The translations under genes and the position numbers were made by a program. This document shows, one piece after another, positions 15,886-24,696 of a stretch of 64,000 nucleotides of DNA (its first letter is position 1; the number at the start of each line of letters is the position of its first letter). The DNA is from Flavobacterium sp. 90 (GTDB lineage Bacteria > Bacteroidota > Bacteroidia > Flavobacteriales > Flavobacteriaceae). The notes under the pieces were generated by a model that saw nothing but the letters and a program-made list of their open reading frames with translations, was not told where the DNA came from and made no database searches. Location: positions 2,232,001-2,296,000 of the forward strand of contig NZ_SMGE01000001.1 in assembly GCF_004339525.1 (NCBI RefSeq). Direction: 5' to 3'.

Positions 15886-18003
15886 ATGGCATCAGAAGAG
15901 AAATCACTCAATTTTATTGAACAAATCATAGAAGAAGATCTTAAATCAGGTCTATCACAAAATAAGCTTCACTTTCGTTTTCCACCAGAACCTAATGGTT
16001 ATTTACACATTGGTCATGCGAGTTCTATTGCATTAAATTTTGGTTTAGGAATTGATTATCAATCTCCTGTGAATTTACGTTTTGATGATACAAACCCTGA
16101 AAAAGAAGAACAGGAATTTGTTGACGCCATTAAAAAAGATGTTGAATGGTTGGGTTATACCTGGGCAGAAGAACGTTATGCTTCAGATTATTTTCAGCAA
16201 TTGTATGATTGGGCAGTTTTATTGATTAAGAAAGATAAAGCTTATGTTGATAGTCAATCTTCTGAAGATATGGCGATTCAAAAAGGAACTCCATCTACAA
16301 CAGGAACTGATTCTCCATATAGAAATCGTTCTGTTGAAGAGAATTTAGATTTATTCGAAAGAATGAAAAACGGTGAATTTGAGGCTGGAACTCACATTCT
16401 TCGTGCAAAAATAGATATGAAATCAACTAATATGTTGATGCGTGATCCTATCATGTATAGAATTTTACACAGACATCATCATAGGACCGGAGATGATTGG
16501 AAAATTTATCCAATGTACGATTGGGCACATGGACAAAGTGATTATTTAGAAGAGATTTCACACTCATTTTGTACACTTGAATTTTTGCCTCACCGTGAAT
16601 TATACGATTGGTTTTTAGATCAGATTTTAGACGAAAATAAACTACGTCCAAAGCAAAGAGAATTTGCAAGACGTAACTTATCACATACCGTTGTTAGTAA
16701 AAGAAAGTTACAGCAACTAGTTAAAGAAAAGCATGTTAACGGTTGGGATGATCCAAGAATGTCTACCATTTCTGGATTAAGAAGACGTGGTTATACAGCT
16801 GCATCTTTACGTAATTTTGCCAATACAATTGGTATTGCAAAACGTGATAATTTGATCAATGTATCGGTTTTAGAATTTTGTATTCGTGAAGATTTGAACA
16901 AAATTGCACCTCGTGTAATGGCAGTTTTAGATCCTGTAAAATTGGTAATTACAAATTATCCTGAAGGAAAAGAAGAGTGGCTTGAAGCCGAAAATAACCA
17001 GGAAGATGAGAATGCAGGTTTCAGAAAAGTACCTTTTTCTCGTGAATTATATATCGAAAGAGAAGATTTTCTTGAAGAAGCTCCAGCGAAGTTTTTCCGT
17101 TTGACTTTAGGAAAAGAAGTACGTCTTAAAAATGCGTATATCATTAAAGGAGAAAGTGTTATAAAAGATGCTGAAGGAAATATTACTGAGATTCATGTAA
17201 CTTATGATACTGATTCTTTGAGCGGAAGTGGGACAGAAGCAAGTCAAAGAAAAGTGTCTGGAACATTGCATTGGGTTTCTATTCCGCATGCAATTGAAGC
17301 AGAAGTTCGTATGTACGATCGTTTGTTTACAGATGAAGCTCCGGACAGTTATAAAGACAAAAATTTCTTGGATTTTGTGAATCCAAATTCATTAGAAATC
17401 ATAAAAGGATTTGTTGAACCAAGTTTATCAACAGCTCAAAATGAAGATAAATTTCAGTTTCAACGTTTAGGTTATTTTACTGTTGATAAAGATTCAACTG
17501 CTTCAAAATTAGTGTTTAACAAAACAGTTGGACTTAAAGATGCCTGGGAAGAAAAAGGTAAAAAAGAAGAAAACAGTATCAATAATTCTTTAAAAGATAT
17601 CAATAAATATTTTAAAGTTGAGACTAAACCGGAACGTATTGCAATTGAAAGTGCAATAGGGGAGAGCATCAAAAATGTTTCAAGTTTCTCTTTATTACAA
17701 AATTCATTAAAGAAGAATATCAACAACAATAAAGGTTCATTGTTGTTTGCTCAATTTATTTTGAAATATTCAATTTTGAAATCTAAGGATTTTGAAGAAG
17801 ATGATATTAAAAAATTATATACAATGTCTCTTAGAAGTGAATCAACTTATGTTCGATCAAAAGCTCTTTTGAATTTAAGAGATTTAGAAAATGAAAGTTT
17901 CAGAAATCAATTTGAGGAAGAAATTTTGAAATTAAATACAAATCCACCAAAAAATGCTTCGGAAAGAGAAATTGAAATTCTTGCCGAGTTACTAAAAAAA
18001 TAA
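15886..18003 (+). CDS. glnS: Glutaminyl-tRNA synthetase with a C-terminal extension
   Basis: The 705-aa class I synthetase carries PPEPNGYLHIGHASS (HIGH motif, about residues 30-45) and HTVVSKRKL (KMSKS equivalent, about 265-273). The anticodon-binding beta-barrels end with VFNKTVGLKDAW near 545, which is where E. coli GlnRS (554 aa) stops. The remaining roughly 155 residues are an extra helical, Lys/Glu-rich domain. Databases often label such proteins as GlnRS/YqeY fusions, but I do not see a clear YqeY tail here. It charges tRNA-Gln. It is monocistronic and divergent from the toxin-antitoxin and folB genes. Confidence 0.95.
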   Translation: MASEEKSLNFIEQIIEEDLKSGLSQNKLHFRFPPEPNGYLHIGHASSIALNFGLGIDYQSPVNLRFDDTNPEKEEQEFVDAIKKDVEWLGYTWAEERYASDYFQQLYDWAVLLIKKDKAYVDSQSSEDMAIQKGTPSTTGTDSPYRNRSVEENLDLFERMKNGEFEAGTHILRAKIDMKSTNMLMRDPIMYRILHRHHHRTGDDWKIYPMYDWAHGQSDYLEEISHSFCTLEFLPHRELYDWFLDQILDENKLRPKQREFARRNLSHTVVSKRKLQQLVKEKHVNGWDDPRMSTISGLRRRGYTAASLRNFANTIGIAKRDNLINVSVLEFCIREDLNKIAPRVMAVLDPVKLVITNYPEGKEEWLEAENNQEDENAGFRKVPFSRELYIEREDFLEEAPAKFFRLTLGKEVRLKNAYIIKGESVIKDAEGNITEIHVTYDTDSLSGSGTEASQRKVSGTLHWVSIPHAIEAEVRMYDRLFTDEAPDSYKDKNFLDFVNPNSLEIIKGFVEPSLSTAQNEDKFQFQRLGYFTVDKDSTASKLVFNKTVGLKDAWEEKGKKEENSINNSLKDINKYFKVETKPERIAIESAIGESIKNVSSFSLLQNSLKKNINNNKGSLLFAQFILKYSILKSKDFEEDDIKKLYTMSLRSESTYVRSKALLNLRDLENESFRNQFEEEILKLNTNPPKNASEREIEILAELLKK

Positions 18004-18020
18004 GATAATTATAATCTATT

Positions 18021-18047
18021 AAAAAGCGCTTATAAAAAGCGCTTTTT
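18021..18047 (+). terminator. Terminator of glnS
   Basis: AAAAAGCGCTT (18021-18031) pairs with AAGCGCTTTTT (18037-18047) and is followed by Ts. Confidence 0.85.
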
Positions 18048-18049
18048 TT

Positions 18050-18960
18050 ATTATTTATATTAACTATTGAAAATATAAAATTTATAGATATTTTAGATTA
18101 AAAACGACCTTCATAAATTAATTTTAAGCTAAAATTTTACTTCTTCCATCTCTTAACTCATCTTTTGAATTATCGTTAAAAAATAAGCTTTATTTTAATT
18201 TTAGGCTTTATTTTTGGGTACTTTACAGCTTATTAACAACGAATTGTTTATAAAGTTGAGAATATGGCCATTTTTCAATTTTAGATTAAAATTTTCGGTT
18301 TAAAAAGTAAAACTTGTGTAGTATCAATTTTAATTATAATATTTTTAAATTTTTAATATTTTGTTTATTATATTTAAAAACTATTGAAAAAATAAATTTT
18401 ATAATTATTTTAGATTAAAAGTGACCTTCATAAATTTAATTTAAGCTAAAATTTTACTTCTTCCATCTCTTAACTCATATTTTATATTATCGTTAAAAAA
18501 TGAGCTTTATTTTAATTTTAAGGCTTGTTTTACGTTATTTTCAAATTTATTAACAACGAATTGTTTATAAAGTTAAGAATATGACCAGTTTTATATTTTC
18601 GAATGAAAGTTTGGATGATAATTGATTTTTTAATCAAAAAAGACAAAATTTCTATATTATTAATTTTAGTTATGATGTTTTATAATTTCTAGTATTTTAA
18701 TTATTATTATTTAAATCTATTAAAAATGTATAAATTATAAATATTTTAGATTAAAATTGACCTTCATAAATTAATTTTAAGACAATTTTTAGTTTCTTCC
18801 ATCTCTTAACTCATCTTTTGAATAATCGTTGATTTTAGATCTTTATTTTAACTTTTGATCTAATTTTTCTCAGTTTAACTGGTTATTAACATACAATTGT
18901 TTATAAAGTTAGTATTTTTATCCAACTGTCAAATGTGAAAAATTTTTTCAATAATTTGAA
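18050..18960. repeat. Three diverged tandem copies of an approximately 320-bp non-coding unit
   Basis: Copies begin near 18050, 18361 and 18701. Three blocks recur collinearly with exact offsets of 317 and 336 bp: GACCTTCATAAATT (18106, 18423, 18759), CTTCCATCTCTTAACTCAT (18143, 18460, 18796) and TTATTAAC-A-AATTGTTTATAAAGTT (18230, 18547, 18883). The sequence between blocks has drifted and no copy keeps a reading frame. The pattern suggests selection on the blocks, for example tandem small RNAs or protein-binding sites. Confidence 0.8.
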
Positions 18961-19235
18961 ATGAAAGTAGAGAATCAAAATTGAGTTTTGCTAAAGTTTG
19001 AAAATGAATAGTTTTTGATTTTAGTTTTTAATTCTAAATGTGAATTCTCGTCAATTATTTTATGTTCTAATTTTTATTGTGATTTGATTTTGATAATACT
19101 TCAGCGTAAAAGTATTTTTTCAGGATGATTTCATAATTGTAAAATATCATAGAATTATTTTTTTGCTAATAGTTTCAAATTTTGATTTTCATCTTTTGAC
19201 TATAAACAATTTAAAAATTTAAAATTTATTTACTT
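18961..19235. other. AT-rich leader region before the 19.2-kb secreted protein gene
   Basis: The tandem units give way to about 275 bp of AT-rich DNA with no gene, hairpin or convincing TTG/TAnnTTTG promoter that I can see. Confidence 0.4.
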
Positions 19236-19715
19236 ATGAAAAGTATCATTTTTACGCTATCGATCTTATTTGCAAATATTGCATTTTCTCAAACACATCA
19301 AATTACAAAACATAATGGTGAACAACTTGATGTTAATTTTATTAAACTAGAAAATGATTTGGTTTATTATTCTTTTAATGGAAGTGCTGAAGAACATAAA
19401 ATTAGCAAATTTGCTGTTTCACAATTAACAAATAAACAAACAAATAAAATTCAAAAAATATCTGATAAAGTAATAGTAGATTCAAAATCAGATTATAAAT
19501 TCGTTACAGTTTTGCCCCAGGAAAAAACAATAGGTTTAAAACAAGTTGCTAATTTTTCGGGAGTCTCGACAAAGACAAAAGGGGAGCCGCCAATTGCAAA
19601 TCAGCAGAATACTGCTTTGAGAATCAAAACTCAATCGGCTTCAAGTGGATATCCGTTTGTAAGCATTGTTGAAAAAGCAGATGGAAAATATGAAGCTGTA
19701 GCTTATGTGTATTAA
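19236..19715 (+). CDS. Small secreted protein of unknown function
   Basis: The 159-aa protein has a signal peptide (residues 1-18, ending ANIAFSQ). The segment ITKHNGEQLDVNFIKLENDLVYYSF resembles the short beta-rich repeats in Bacteroidota proteins that begin by stating a property and its level; it is shown here by its parts HNGEQLDV and LVYYSF. The second half is Lys/Thr/Ser-rich with KTKGEPPIANQQNTALRIK. I do not recognise the family. It follows the triple non-coding repeat and precedes the YtxH gene by 91 bp. Confidence 0.7.
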   Translation: MKSIIFTLSILFANIAFSQTHQITKHNGEQLDVNFIKLENDLVYYSFNGSAEEHKISKFAVSQLTNKQTNKIQKISDKVIVDSKSDYKFVTVLPQEKTIGLKQVANFSGVSTKTKGEPPIANQQNTALRIKTQSASSGYPFVSIVEKADGKYEAVAYVY

Positions 19716-19806
19716 ATTTAGTGTTAAATCTTATTAAAAAATATTTAGTCAGTATTTTATAATTTAAAAAAAGAGTACCTTTATTAATCATTTAAATTTT
19801 AATATT

Positions 19807-20133
19807 ATGTCAAAGAACTTAAATACAGTAGCAGCAATATTAGGTGCTGCGGCTGCTGGTGCAGCGATTGGAATTTTATTTGCTCCTGACAAAGGATCTA
19901 AAACTCGTGCTAAACTTAAGGAAGGTTTAGATGACGCAACACATAATTTGAAGGATACACTTTCTGCAAGTTCTGAAGTGTTACGTGAAAAATTTACACA
20001 TGCTAAAGAAAATTTAGATGGAACTTATGGAGAATTACTTTCAAATATGAGTTATAAAACAGAAGAGGTTATCAGTTTTTTGGAATCTAAACTGGCTGAT
20101 TTGAAAGCACAAAACGCTAAACTTCAAAAATAA
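19807..20133 (+). CDS. YtxH-domain protein
   Basis: The 108-aa protein has the YtxH layout: a short N-terminal hydrophobic glycine/alanine segment (AAILGAAAAGAAIGILFAPDKG at about 8-30, seen as AAAAGAAIGILFAPDKG), then a long amphipathic coiled coil. YtxH proteins in Bacteroidota and Firmicutes are small membrane-associated proteins often induced by stress. It is followed by a holin-like membrane protein and an 84-aa protein, a grouping that recurs in flavobacteria. Confidence 0.85.
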   Translation: MSKNLNTVAAILGAAAAGAAIGILFAPDKGSKTRAKLKEGLDDATHNLKDTLSASSEVLREKFTHAKENLDGTYGELLSNMSYKTEEVISFLESKLADLKAQNAKLQK

Positions 20134-20264
20134 TAATACAAAAAGCACAAAGCTCAATTTGATTTTTGACAATAGTTTTGATTATTTTAATTATTAGATA
20201 TTCAAAATGTAGTTGTTTATTAATCATGAGTTTTGTGCTTCTTTTTTAAACTAAAATTACAATT

Positions 20265-20615
20265 ATGGCTTTTGAAGAATTTAAAGAAAATACTGAAAAC
20301 ATTCAGGATCAGGCTAAAGTTTACCTGGAAAGTCATTTAGCTTATTATAAGCTTTGGGGTTTTAAGGTTGCGATGAAATCAACAACTTTAATTTTTAAGT
20401 TTATTTTGATTTTGTTAGGTTTAAGTATGGTTTTACTATTTGGATCGGTTGCTGCGGGATTTGCTTTTAGTACTTTATTTGGTAGTTATACTTTAGGATT
20501 TTTGACAGTAGGAGGGATCTATCTTGTAGTGACAATTCTAATTTTCTTCATAAAAGATAAGTTTGTTGAAGGTCCAATTTTGGAAAAATTTTCAGAAATC
20601 TTTTTTAATGACTAA
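20265..20615 (+). CDS. Holin-superfamily-like small membrane protein
   Basis: The 116-aa protein has a charged N-terminal helix (1-35) and two membrane helices at about 41-70 and 78-98, followed by a charged tail. It resembles the phage-holin-superfamily / competence-associated membrane proteins widespread in Bacteroidota, which are chromosomal and not phage genes. No phage genes are nearby. It ends 2 bp before the next gene, so the two are an operon. Confidence 0.7.
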   Translation: MAFEEFKENTENIQDQAKVYLESHLAYYKLWGFKVAMKSTTLIFKFILILLGLSMVLLFGSVAAGFAFSTLFGSYTLGFLTVGGIYLVVTILIFFIKDKFVEGPILEKFSEIFFND

Positions 20616-20617
20616 TT

Positions 20618-20872
20618 ATGGAAACTAAAAAATACTCATCATACGCAGAAATCGAAAGAGATTTGGAAATTCTGAAATTAGAAAAAGAAATTAATTATCA
20701 GAAATTGGTTTTAAGTTTTCAAAAAACTAAAGAATCAATTACACCTCATAATATTCTTAGTGGCGTTCTTTCTTCTTATAAAGAATATTTCACCAGGTCA
20801 TATCCGCAAATTTTACAATCAATTTTACCCTATATTATAGGTTGGTTTATCAATAAAAAAAGAGGCAAATAA
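20618..20872 (+). CDS. Small conserved protein (DUF6327-like)
   Basis: The 84-aa protein has an N-terminal acidic helix with YAEIERDLEILKLEKEINYQ, a middle region, and a C-terminal hydrophobic helix ILQSILPYIIGWFINKKRG that could be membrane-associated. It starts 2 bp after the holin-like gene. Its stop codon lies inside the loop of the downstream terminator hairpin. Confidence 0.65.
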   Translation: METKKYSSYAEIERDLEILKLEKEINYQKLVLSFQKTKESITPHNILSGVLSSYKEYFTRSYPQILQSILPYIIGWFINKKRGK

Positions 20873-20882
20873 GCCTCTTTTT
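20858..20882 (+). terminator. Terminator overlapping the stop codon of the YtxH-holin operon
   Basis: AAAGAGGC (20858-20865) pairs with GCCTCTTT (20873-20880). The loop contains the last sense codon and the TAA at 20870-20872. A T-run follows. Confidence 0.85.
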
Positions 20883-20894
20883 TGTTTTCTATAA

Positions 20895-21875
20895 TTATTT
20901 TACTTCCGGTTGAATGTCATCTTCATAACCAGATTGAGGTTCAATTGGTTTTGGTTTCACTATTTTTTTATTGTTTTTCTTCATCATTTCACCAACTTGA
21001 TTTGAAGCTGTGAAAGATGCAACCATATTATTCAACATATCACTTCCGGCTTGAGGAGAATTTGGCAGCAAAATTAAGTTTGAATTTGCATCAGCACCAA
21101 TTGCTTGAAGTGTATCATAATGCTGAGTTACTACAATTAGGGCAGAAGCTTCTTGAGAATTTATACCAACATTGTTTAAAACTTCAACACTTTCTACAAG
21201 ACCTCTGGCAATTTCACGACGTTGATCTGCAATACCTTGACCTTGCAAGCGTTTACTTTCGGCTTCAGCTTTTGCTTTTGCAACGATTCTGATTCTTGAA
21301 CTTTCAGCTTCAAATTCGGCAGCAGTTTTTTCTCTGTCGGCAGCGTTGATTCTGTTCATTGCATTTTTTACCTGAATGTCCGGATCAATATCAGTAACCA
21401 AAGTATTGATAATATCATATCCGTAAGTAGTCATTGCTTCATTCAATTCTCTTTTTACAGCAATTGCAATATCATCTTTTCTTTCAAAAACGTCATCCAA
21501 TTTTAGTTTAGGAACTTCGGCACGAACGACATCAAATACGTAAGCAGTAATTTGATCGTGAGGATATTCTAATTTATAAAATGCGTCATATACTTTATCC
21601 TGAATCACTTTGAACTGAACCGAAACTTTCATTTTGATAAAAACGTTGTCCTTGGTTTTAGTTTCGATGATAACATCTAATTGTTGAATTTTAAGATTTA
21701 CACGTCCGGCCAATCTGTCTACTAGCGGAATTTTTAGTTGTAATCCTGAATTTCTAACACTGTGGAATTTTCCAAATCGTTCTATAATTACTGATGATTG
21801 TTGTTTTACAGTAAAAAATGAAGACATAAAAATAAATAGTGCGAAGACTATTAGGATAATAAATGCTGTACCCAT
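20895..21875 (-). CDS. SPFH/stomatin-family membrane protein
   Basis: The 326-aa protein starts with an N-terminal membrane helix (about 3-22) and then a band 7 (SPFH) domain with SSVIIERFGKFHSVRNSGLQ and VNLKIQQLDV, the classic stomatin opening. A long heptad-rich coiled coil (about 185-245, REKTAAEFEAESSRIRIVAKA) follows, then a Pro/Lys tail. Such proteins oligomerise on membranes and recruit proteases or scaffold domains. No NfeD partner is adjacent. It converges with the upstream operon across a terminator. Confidence 0.92.
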   Translation of the reverse strand: MGTAFIILIVFALFIFMSSFFTVKQQSSVIIERFGKFHSVRNSGLQLKIPLVDRLAGRVNLKIQQLDVIIETKTKDNVFIKMKVSVQFKVIQDKVYDAFYKLEYPHDQITAYVFDVVRAEVPKLKLDDVFERKDDIAIAVKRELNEAMTTYGYDIINTLVTDIDPDIQVKNAMNRINAADREKTAAEFEAESSRIRIVAKAKAEAESKRLQGQGIADQRREIARGLVESVEVLNNVGINSQEASALIVVTQHYDTLQAIGADANSNLILLPNSPQAGSDMLNNMVASFTASNQVGEMMKKNNKKIVKPKPIEPQSGYEDDIQPEVK

Positions 21876-22016
21876 GATGATATTGATTAAGTTTTTATTA
21901 ATCTTTAAAAATACAAATAATATAATTAGTTTGATTATCTATATATTTTCTTTAGAGGATTTTTTCTGTTAAAATTTATTCTATTTTTGGTTTAAAATTT
22001 AACCAAAACAAAACTT

Positions 22017-22994
22017 ATGAAAAAAATTCTATTTTGCTTTTTATTGTTAACGTCTTTCGCTTCTAAAGCTCAGATTAATGTTAGTTTTTATGCAGATCCT
22101 GATGAATTAAAACAATTGAAAACTCGCCCGCTACTTGTTGAAGTTATTGAAGAAGATGAGGATATTTTAAAGAAATTGGATAAACCAAAGAAAGCTGACG
22201 AACTAGCTGATTACAAAAAATTTATAGTTGATTTTAATAGAGACTTTAAAATTTACGCTCAAAAATATTGGACATTCACTGATAAAATGGAGTTTAAAAC
22301 AAGTACAGAAATCAAAGCTTTGCAAAAAGCAAAAGATAAATCATACGCTGTTTTAAGATTAGTTCAACTAAATGATAAAGGGTATTGGGGAGTAAAAACA
22401 AATCAAAATGTTCCTGCGATTGCATTTACAAGAATTGAAAGTAATATTATTAAAACTGATTCAAAGATTTATCTGCCATCAAGAAATTTAAATAATGATA
22501 AATCTTTATCTGAAGCAGATTATAAATATGCTTTAACAATTTTGCAAGCTAATGTAGATTGGATTATTGCTAATAATAAAGTTTTAAACTTTGACAAGTA
22601 TGCTGAAAAAATGGCTAAAGAAAATGTTTCTAAATTAAAAGGGAAGACATTATTAGTTGAAGATAATATGTTGGCAAAGGGGAGAACAAAGGAAGCAGCA
22701 ATAAAAAATTATGGTGGAGATTTGAAGTTTGTTCCTGAAGCTGAATTAAACGATGCACTTGTTAACAAAGCAAAAAATACTGCTGTTGTATATACTGCAC
22801 CTTATGGAATTGTGAAGTCAAATGCACCTTTCGTTTCAATGTCTACAATTGTATATTTTAAAATTATTGTTGATTGTGAGACAAACGAAATCCTATGGTT
22901 GTATATGCCGGGAGCTATGAATTGGGGAGCAAATATGTCAAACCAATTAACCGAAGGCGAATTTAAAGTCATGGCAGATTTAAAAATCATATAA
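22017..22994 (+). CDS. Secreted protein of unknown function
   Basis: The 325-aa protein has a signal peptide (residues 1-18, cleaved after SKAQ). The mature part is rich in charged helices, with the segment VEVIEEDEDILKKLDKPKKAD early on. It has no recognisable catalytic motif. A repeated pattern of DKSYAVLRL and VVYTAPYGIV strands suggests a mixed alpha/beta fold. Gene order gives no clue: a stomatin-like gene is divergent upstream and gltX converges downstream. Confidence 0.75.
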   Translation: MKKILFCFLLLTSFASKAQINVSFYADPDELKQLKTRPLLVEVIEEDEDILKKLDKPKKADELADYKKFIVDFNRDFKIYAQKYWTFTDKMEFKTSTEIKALQKAKDKSYAVLRLVQLNDKGYWGVKTNQNVPAIAFTRIESNIIKTDSKIYLPSRNLNNDKSLSEADYKYALTILQANVDWIIANNKVLNFDKYAEKMAKENVSKLKGKTLLVEDNMLAKGRTKEAAIKNYGGDLKFVPEAELNDALVNKAKNTAVVYTAPYGIVKSNAPFVSMSTIVYFKIIVDCETNEILWLYMPGAMNWGANMSNQLTEGEFKVMADLKII

Positions 22995-22997
22995 AAA

Positions 22998-23020
22998 AAA
23001 GCTCCCAATTTGGGAGCTTT
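22998..23020. terminator. Terminator between the secreted protein and gltX
   Basis: AAAGCTCCCAA (22998-23008) pairs with 23010-23020 and a T-run follows on the plus side. It sits between convergent stops. Confidence 0.8.
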
Positions 23021-23027
23021 TTTGTTT

Positions 23028-24533
23028 TTATAAAGTAGCAATTGCTTTCTGAATTCTTGAAATAGTTTCTTCTTTTCCAATGATTTCTACAATGTCAAAT
23101 AGGTGAGGACCTTTAAGAGCTCCAACCAAACTCAAGCGGAAAGGCTGCATAACTTTTCCCATTCCGATTTCGTTTTTGGTTAACCAATCTTTTACGATTG
23201 CTTCAATATTTGCTGAATCAAAACCATCAATATATTCAAGAGTAGAAATCAATTCCTGCATTAAAGCCGGCGTTTCTTCCTTCCAGTTTTTACTTGCTTT
23301 TTCATCATATGATGTTGGTGCCTGGAAAAAGAAATCAGTTAAATCCCAAAATTCAGAAACAAAATGTGCTCTTTCTTTAATCAAAGAAACAATTCTTGTA
23401 ACATCAAATTTAGAAATATCAACACCTTTTTCTACCAAAATAGGAGAGAAGCTCTTCGCTAAATCTTCATTATTTTGTTTGATTAGATATTGGTGATTGA
23501 ACCATTTGTTTTTCTCAGGATCAAATTTTGCTCCAGATTTATGAACTCTGTTCAAGTCAAAAGATTCTACAAGTTCTTCCAACGAAAATAATTCTTTATC
23601 AGTTCCATCATTCCAACCTAACAAAGCAAGGAAGTTTATAACAGCTTCCGGGAAAAATCCTTTCTCTCTGTAACCAGATGAAATTCCTTCTTCAGTTTTC
23701 CATTCTAGTGGAAACACAGGAAAACCTAATTTATCACCATCTCTTTTAGATAATTTTCCGTTACCAATTGGTTTTAAAATCAAAGGTAAATGTGCAAATT
23801 CCGGAGCATCCCAACCAAAAGCTCTGTATAATAAAACGTGAAGAGGCATAGATGGCAACCATTCTTCACCACGAATTACATGTGAAGTTTCCATCAAATG
23901 ATCATCAACAATATTGGCTAAATGGTATGTTGGCATTCCGTCACTTTTAAACAATACTTTGTCATCAAGTAAACTAGTTTCGAATTTTACATCTCCACGA
24001 ATTATATCTTTTAAGTATAAAGTTTCGTCAACTGGAGTTTTAAAACGAATTACATAATGTTCTCCATTTGCAATTCTTTTAGCAACTTCTTCAGCAGAAA
24101 TTACCAGAGAAGTATCTAACTTTTCGCGAATTGTGTGATTGTAGATAAATGTTTTTCCTTCAGATTCTTGTTCTTTTCTTAAAGTATCAAGAGCTTCCGG
24201 AGTATCAAAAGCATAATATGCCCAACCAGAATTGATCAATTGATCAGCATAAGTTTGGTATAATTCCTTACGATCACTTTGTCTGTATGGTCCAAATTTT
24301 TCATTTTTACCAACAGTTTCTTCAGGGGAAATTCCCAACCATTCAAGCGCTTCCATAATATAAGCTTCGGCACCAGGAACAAAACGAGTCTGATCTGTGT
24401 CTTCAATTCTTAGATAAAAAACGCCATTATTTTTTTTGGCAAATAAATAATTAAATAGGGCAGTACGAACTCCGCCAATATGTAAAGGTCCTGTTGGACT
24501 TGGTGCAAAACGCACACGAACTTGCTTTGACAT
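23028..24533 (-). CDS. gltX: Glutamyl-tRNA synthetase
   Basis: The 501-aa class I synthetase starts at the ATG at 24533 (MSKQVRVRFAPSPTGPLHIGG), because the family starts there; an in-frame upstream start at 24578 would add 15 atypical residues. APSPTGPLHIGG holds the HIGH motif and KLSKRDG (about residue 256) the KMSKS motif. It charges tRNA-Glu, and is distinct from glnS, also in this window. It is monocistronic. Confidence 0.95.
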   Translation of the reverse strand: MSKQVRVRFAPSPTGPLHIGGVRTALFNYLFAKKNNGVFYLRIEDTDQTRFVPGAEAYIMEALEWLGISPEETVGKNEKFGPYRQSDRKELYQTYADQLINSGWAYYAFDTPEALDTLRKEQESEGKTFIYNHTIREKLDTSLVISAEEVAKRIANGEHYVIRFKTPVDETLYLKDIIRGDVKFETSLLDDKVLFKSDGMPTYHLANIVDDHLMETSHVIRGEEWLPSMPLHVLLYRAFGWDAPEFAHLPLILKPIGNGKLSKRDGDKLGFPVFPLEWKTEEGISSGYREKGFFPEAVINFLALLGWNDGTDKELFSLEELVESFDLNRVHKSGAKFDPEKNKWFNHQYLIKQNNEDLAKSFSPILVEKGVDISKFDVTRIVSLIKERAHFVSEFWDLTDFFFQAPTSYDEKASKNWKEETPALMQELISTLEYIDGFDSANIEAIVKDWLTKNEIGMGKVMQPFRLSLVGALKGPHLFDIVEIIGKEETISRIQKAIATL

Positions 24534-24570
24534 TTGTTTAAATTTTGATGCAAAGATACAACATTCGTCA

Positions 24571-24641
24571 AAAGTCAAAAGTCGAAAGTCTGAAAGCTTT
24601 TACATTGAGATAGTAACTTTTGACTTTCGACTTTTGACTTT
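24571..24641. repeat. Inverted repeat upstream of gltX made of GTCAAAA/GTCGAAA heptamers
   Basis: A 19-bp arm at 24571-24589 is the exact reverse complement of 24623-24641. The arms are themselves built from near-repeats AAAGTCA/AAAGTCG. The element separates the divergent gltX and DUF4175 genes. Confidence 0.7.
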
Positions 24642-24696
24642 CAAACTTATACTTATAATTACTACTTTTATGGGTTATAAATAAAACAGTTTCACA

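Noticed and set aside
20265-20615. Prophage remnant from the holin-like protein
   Set aside because: No phage structural, lysis or integrase genes are nearby, and the protein belongs to a chromosomal Bacteroidota group.
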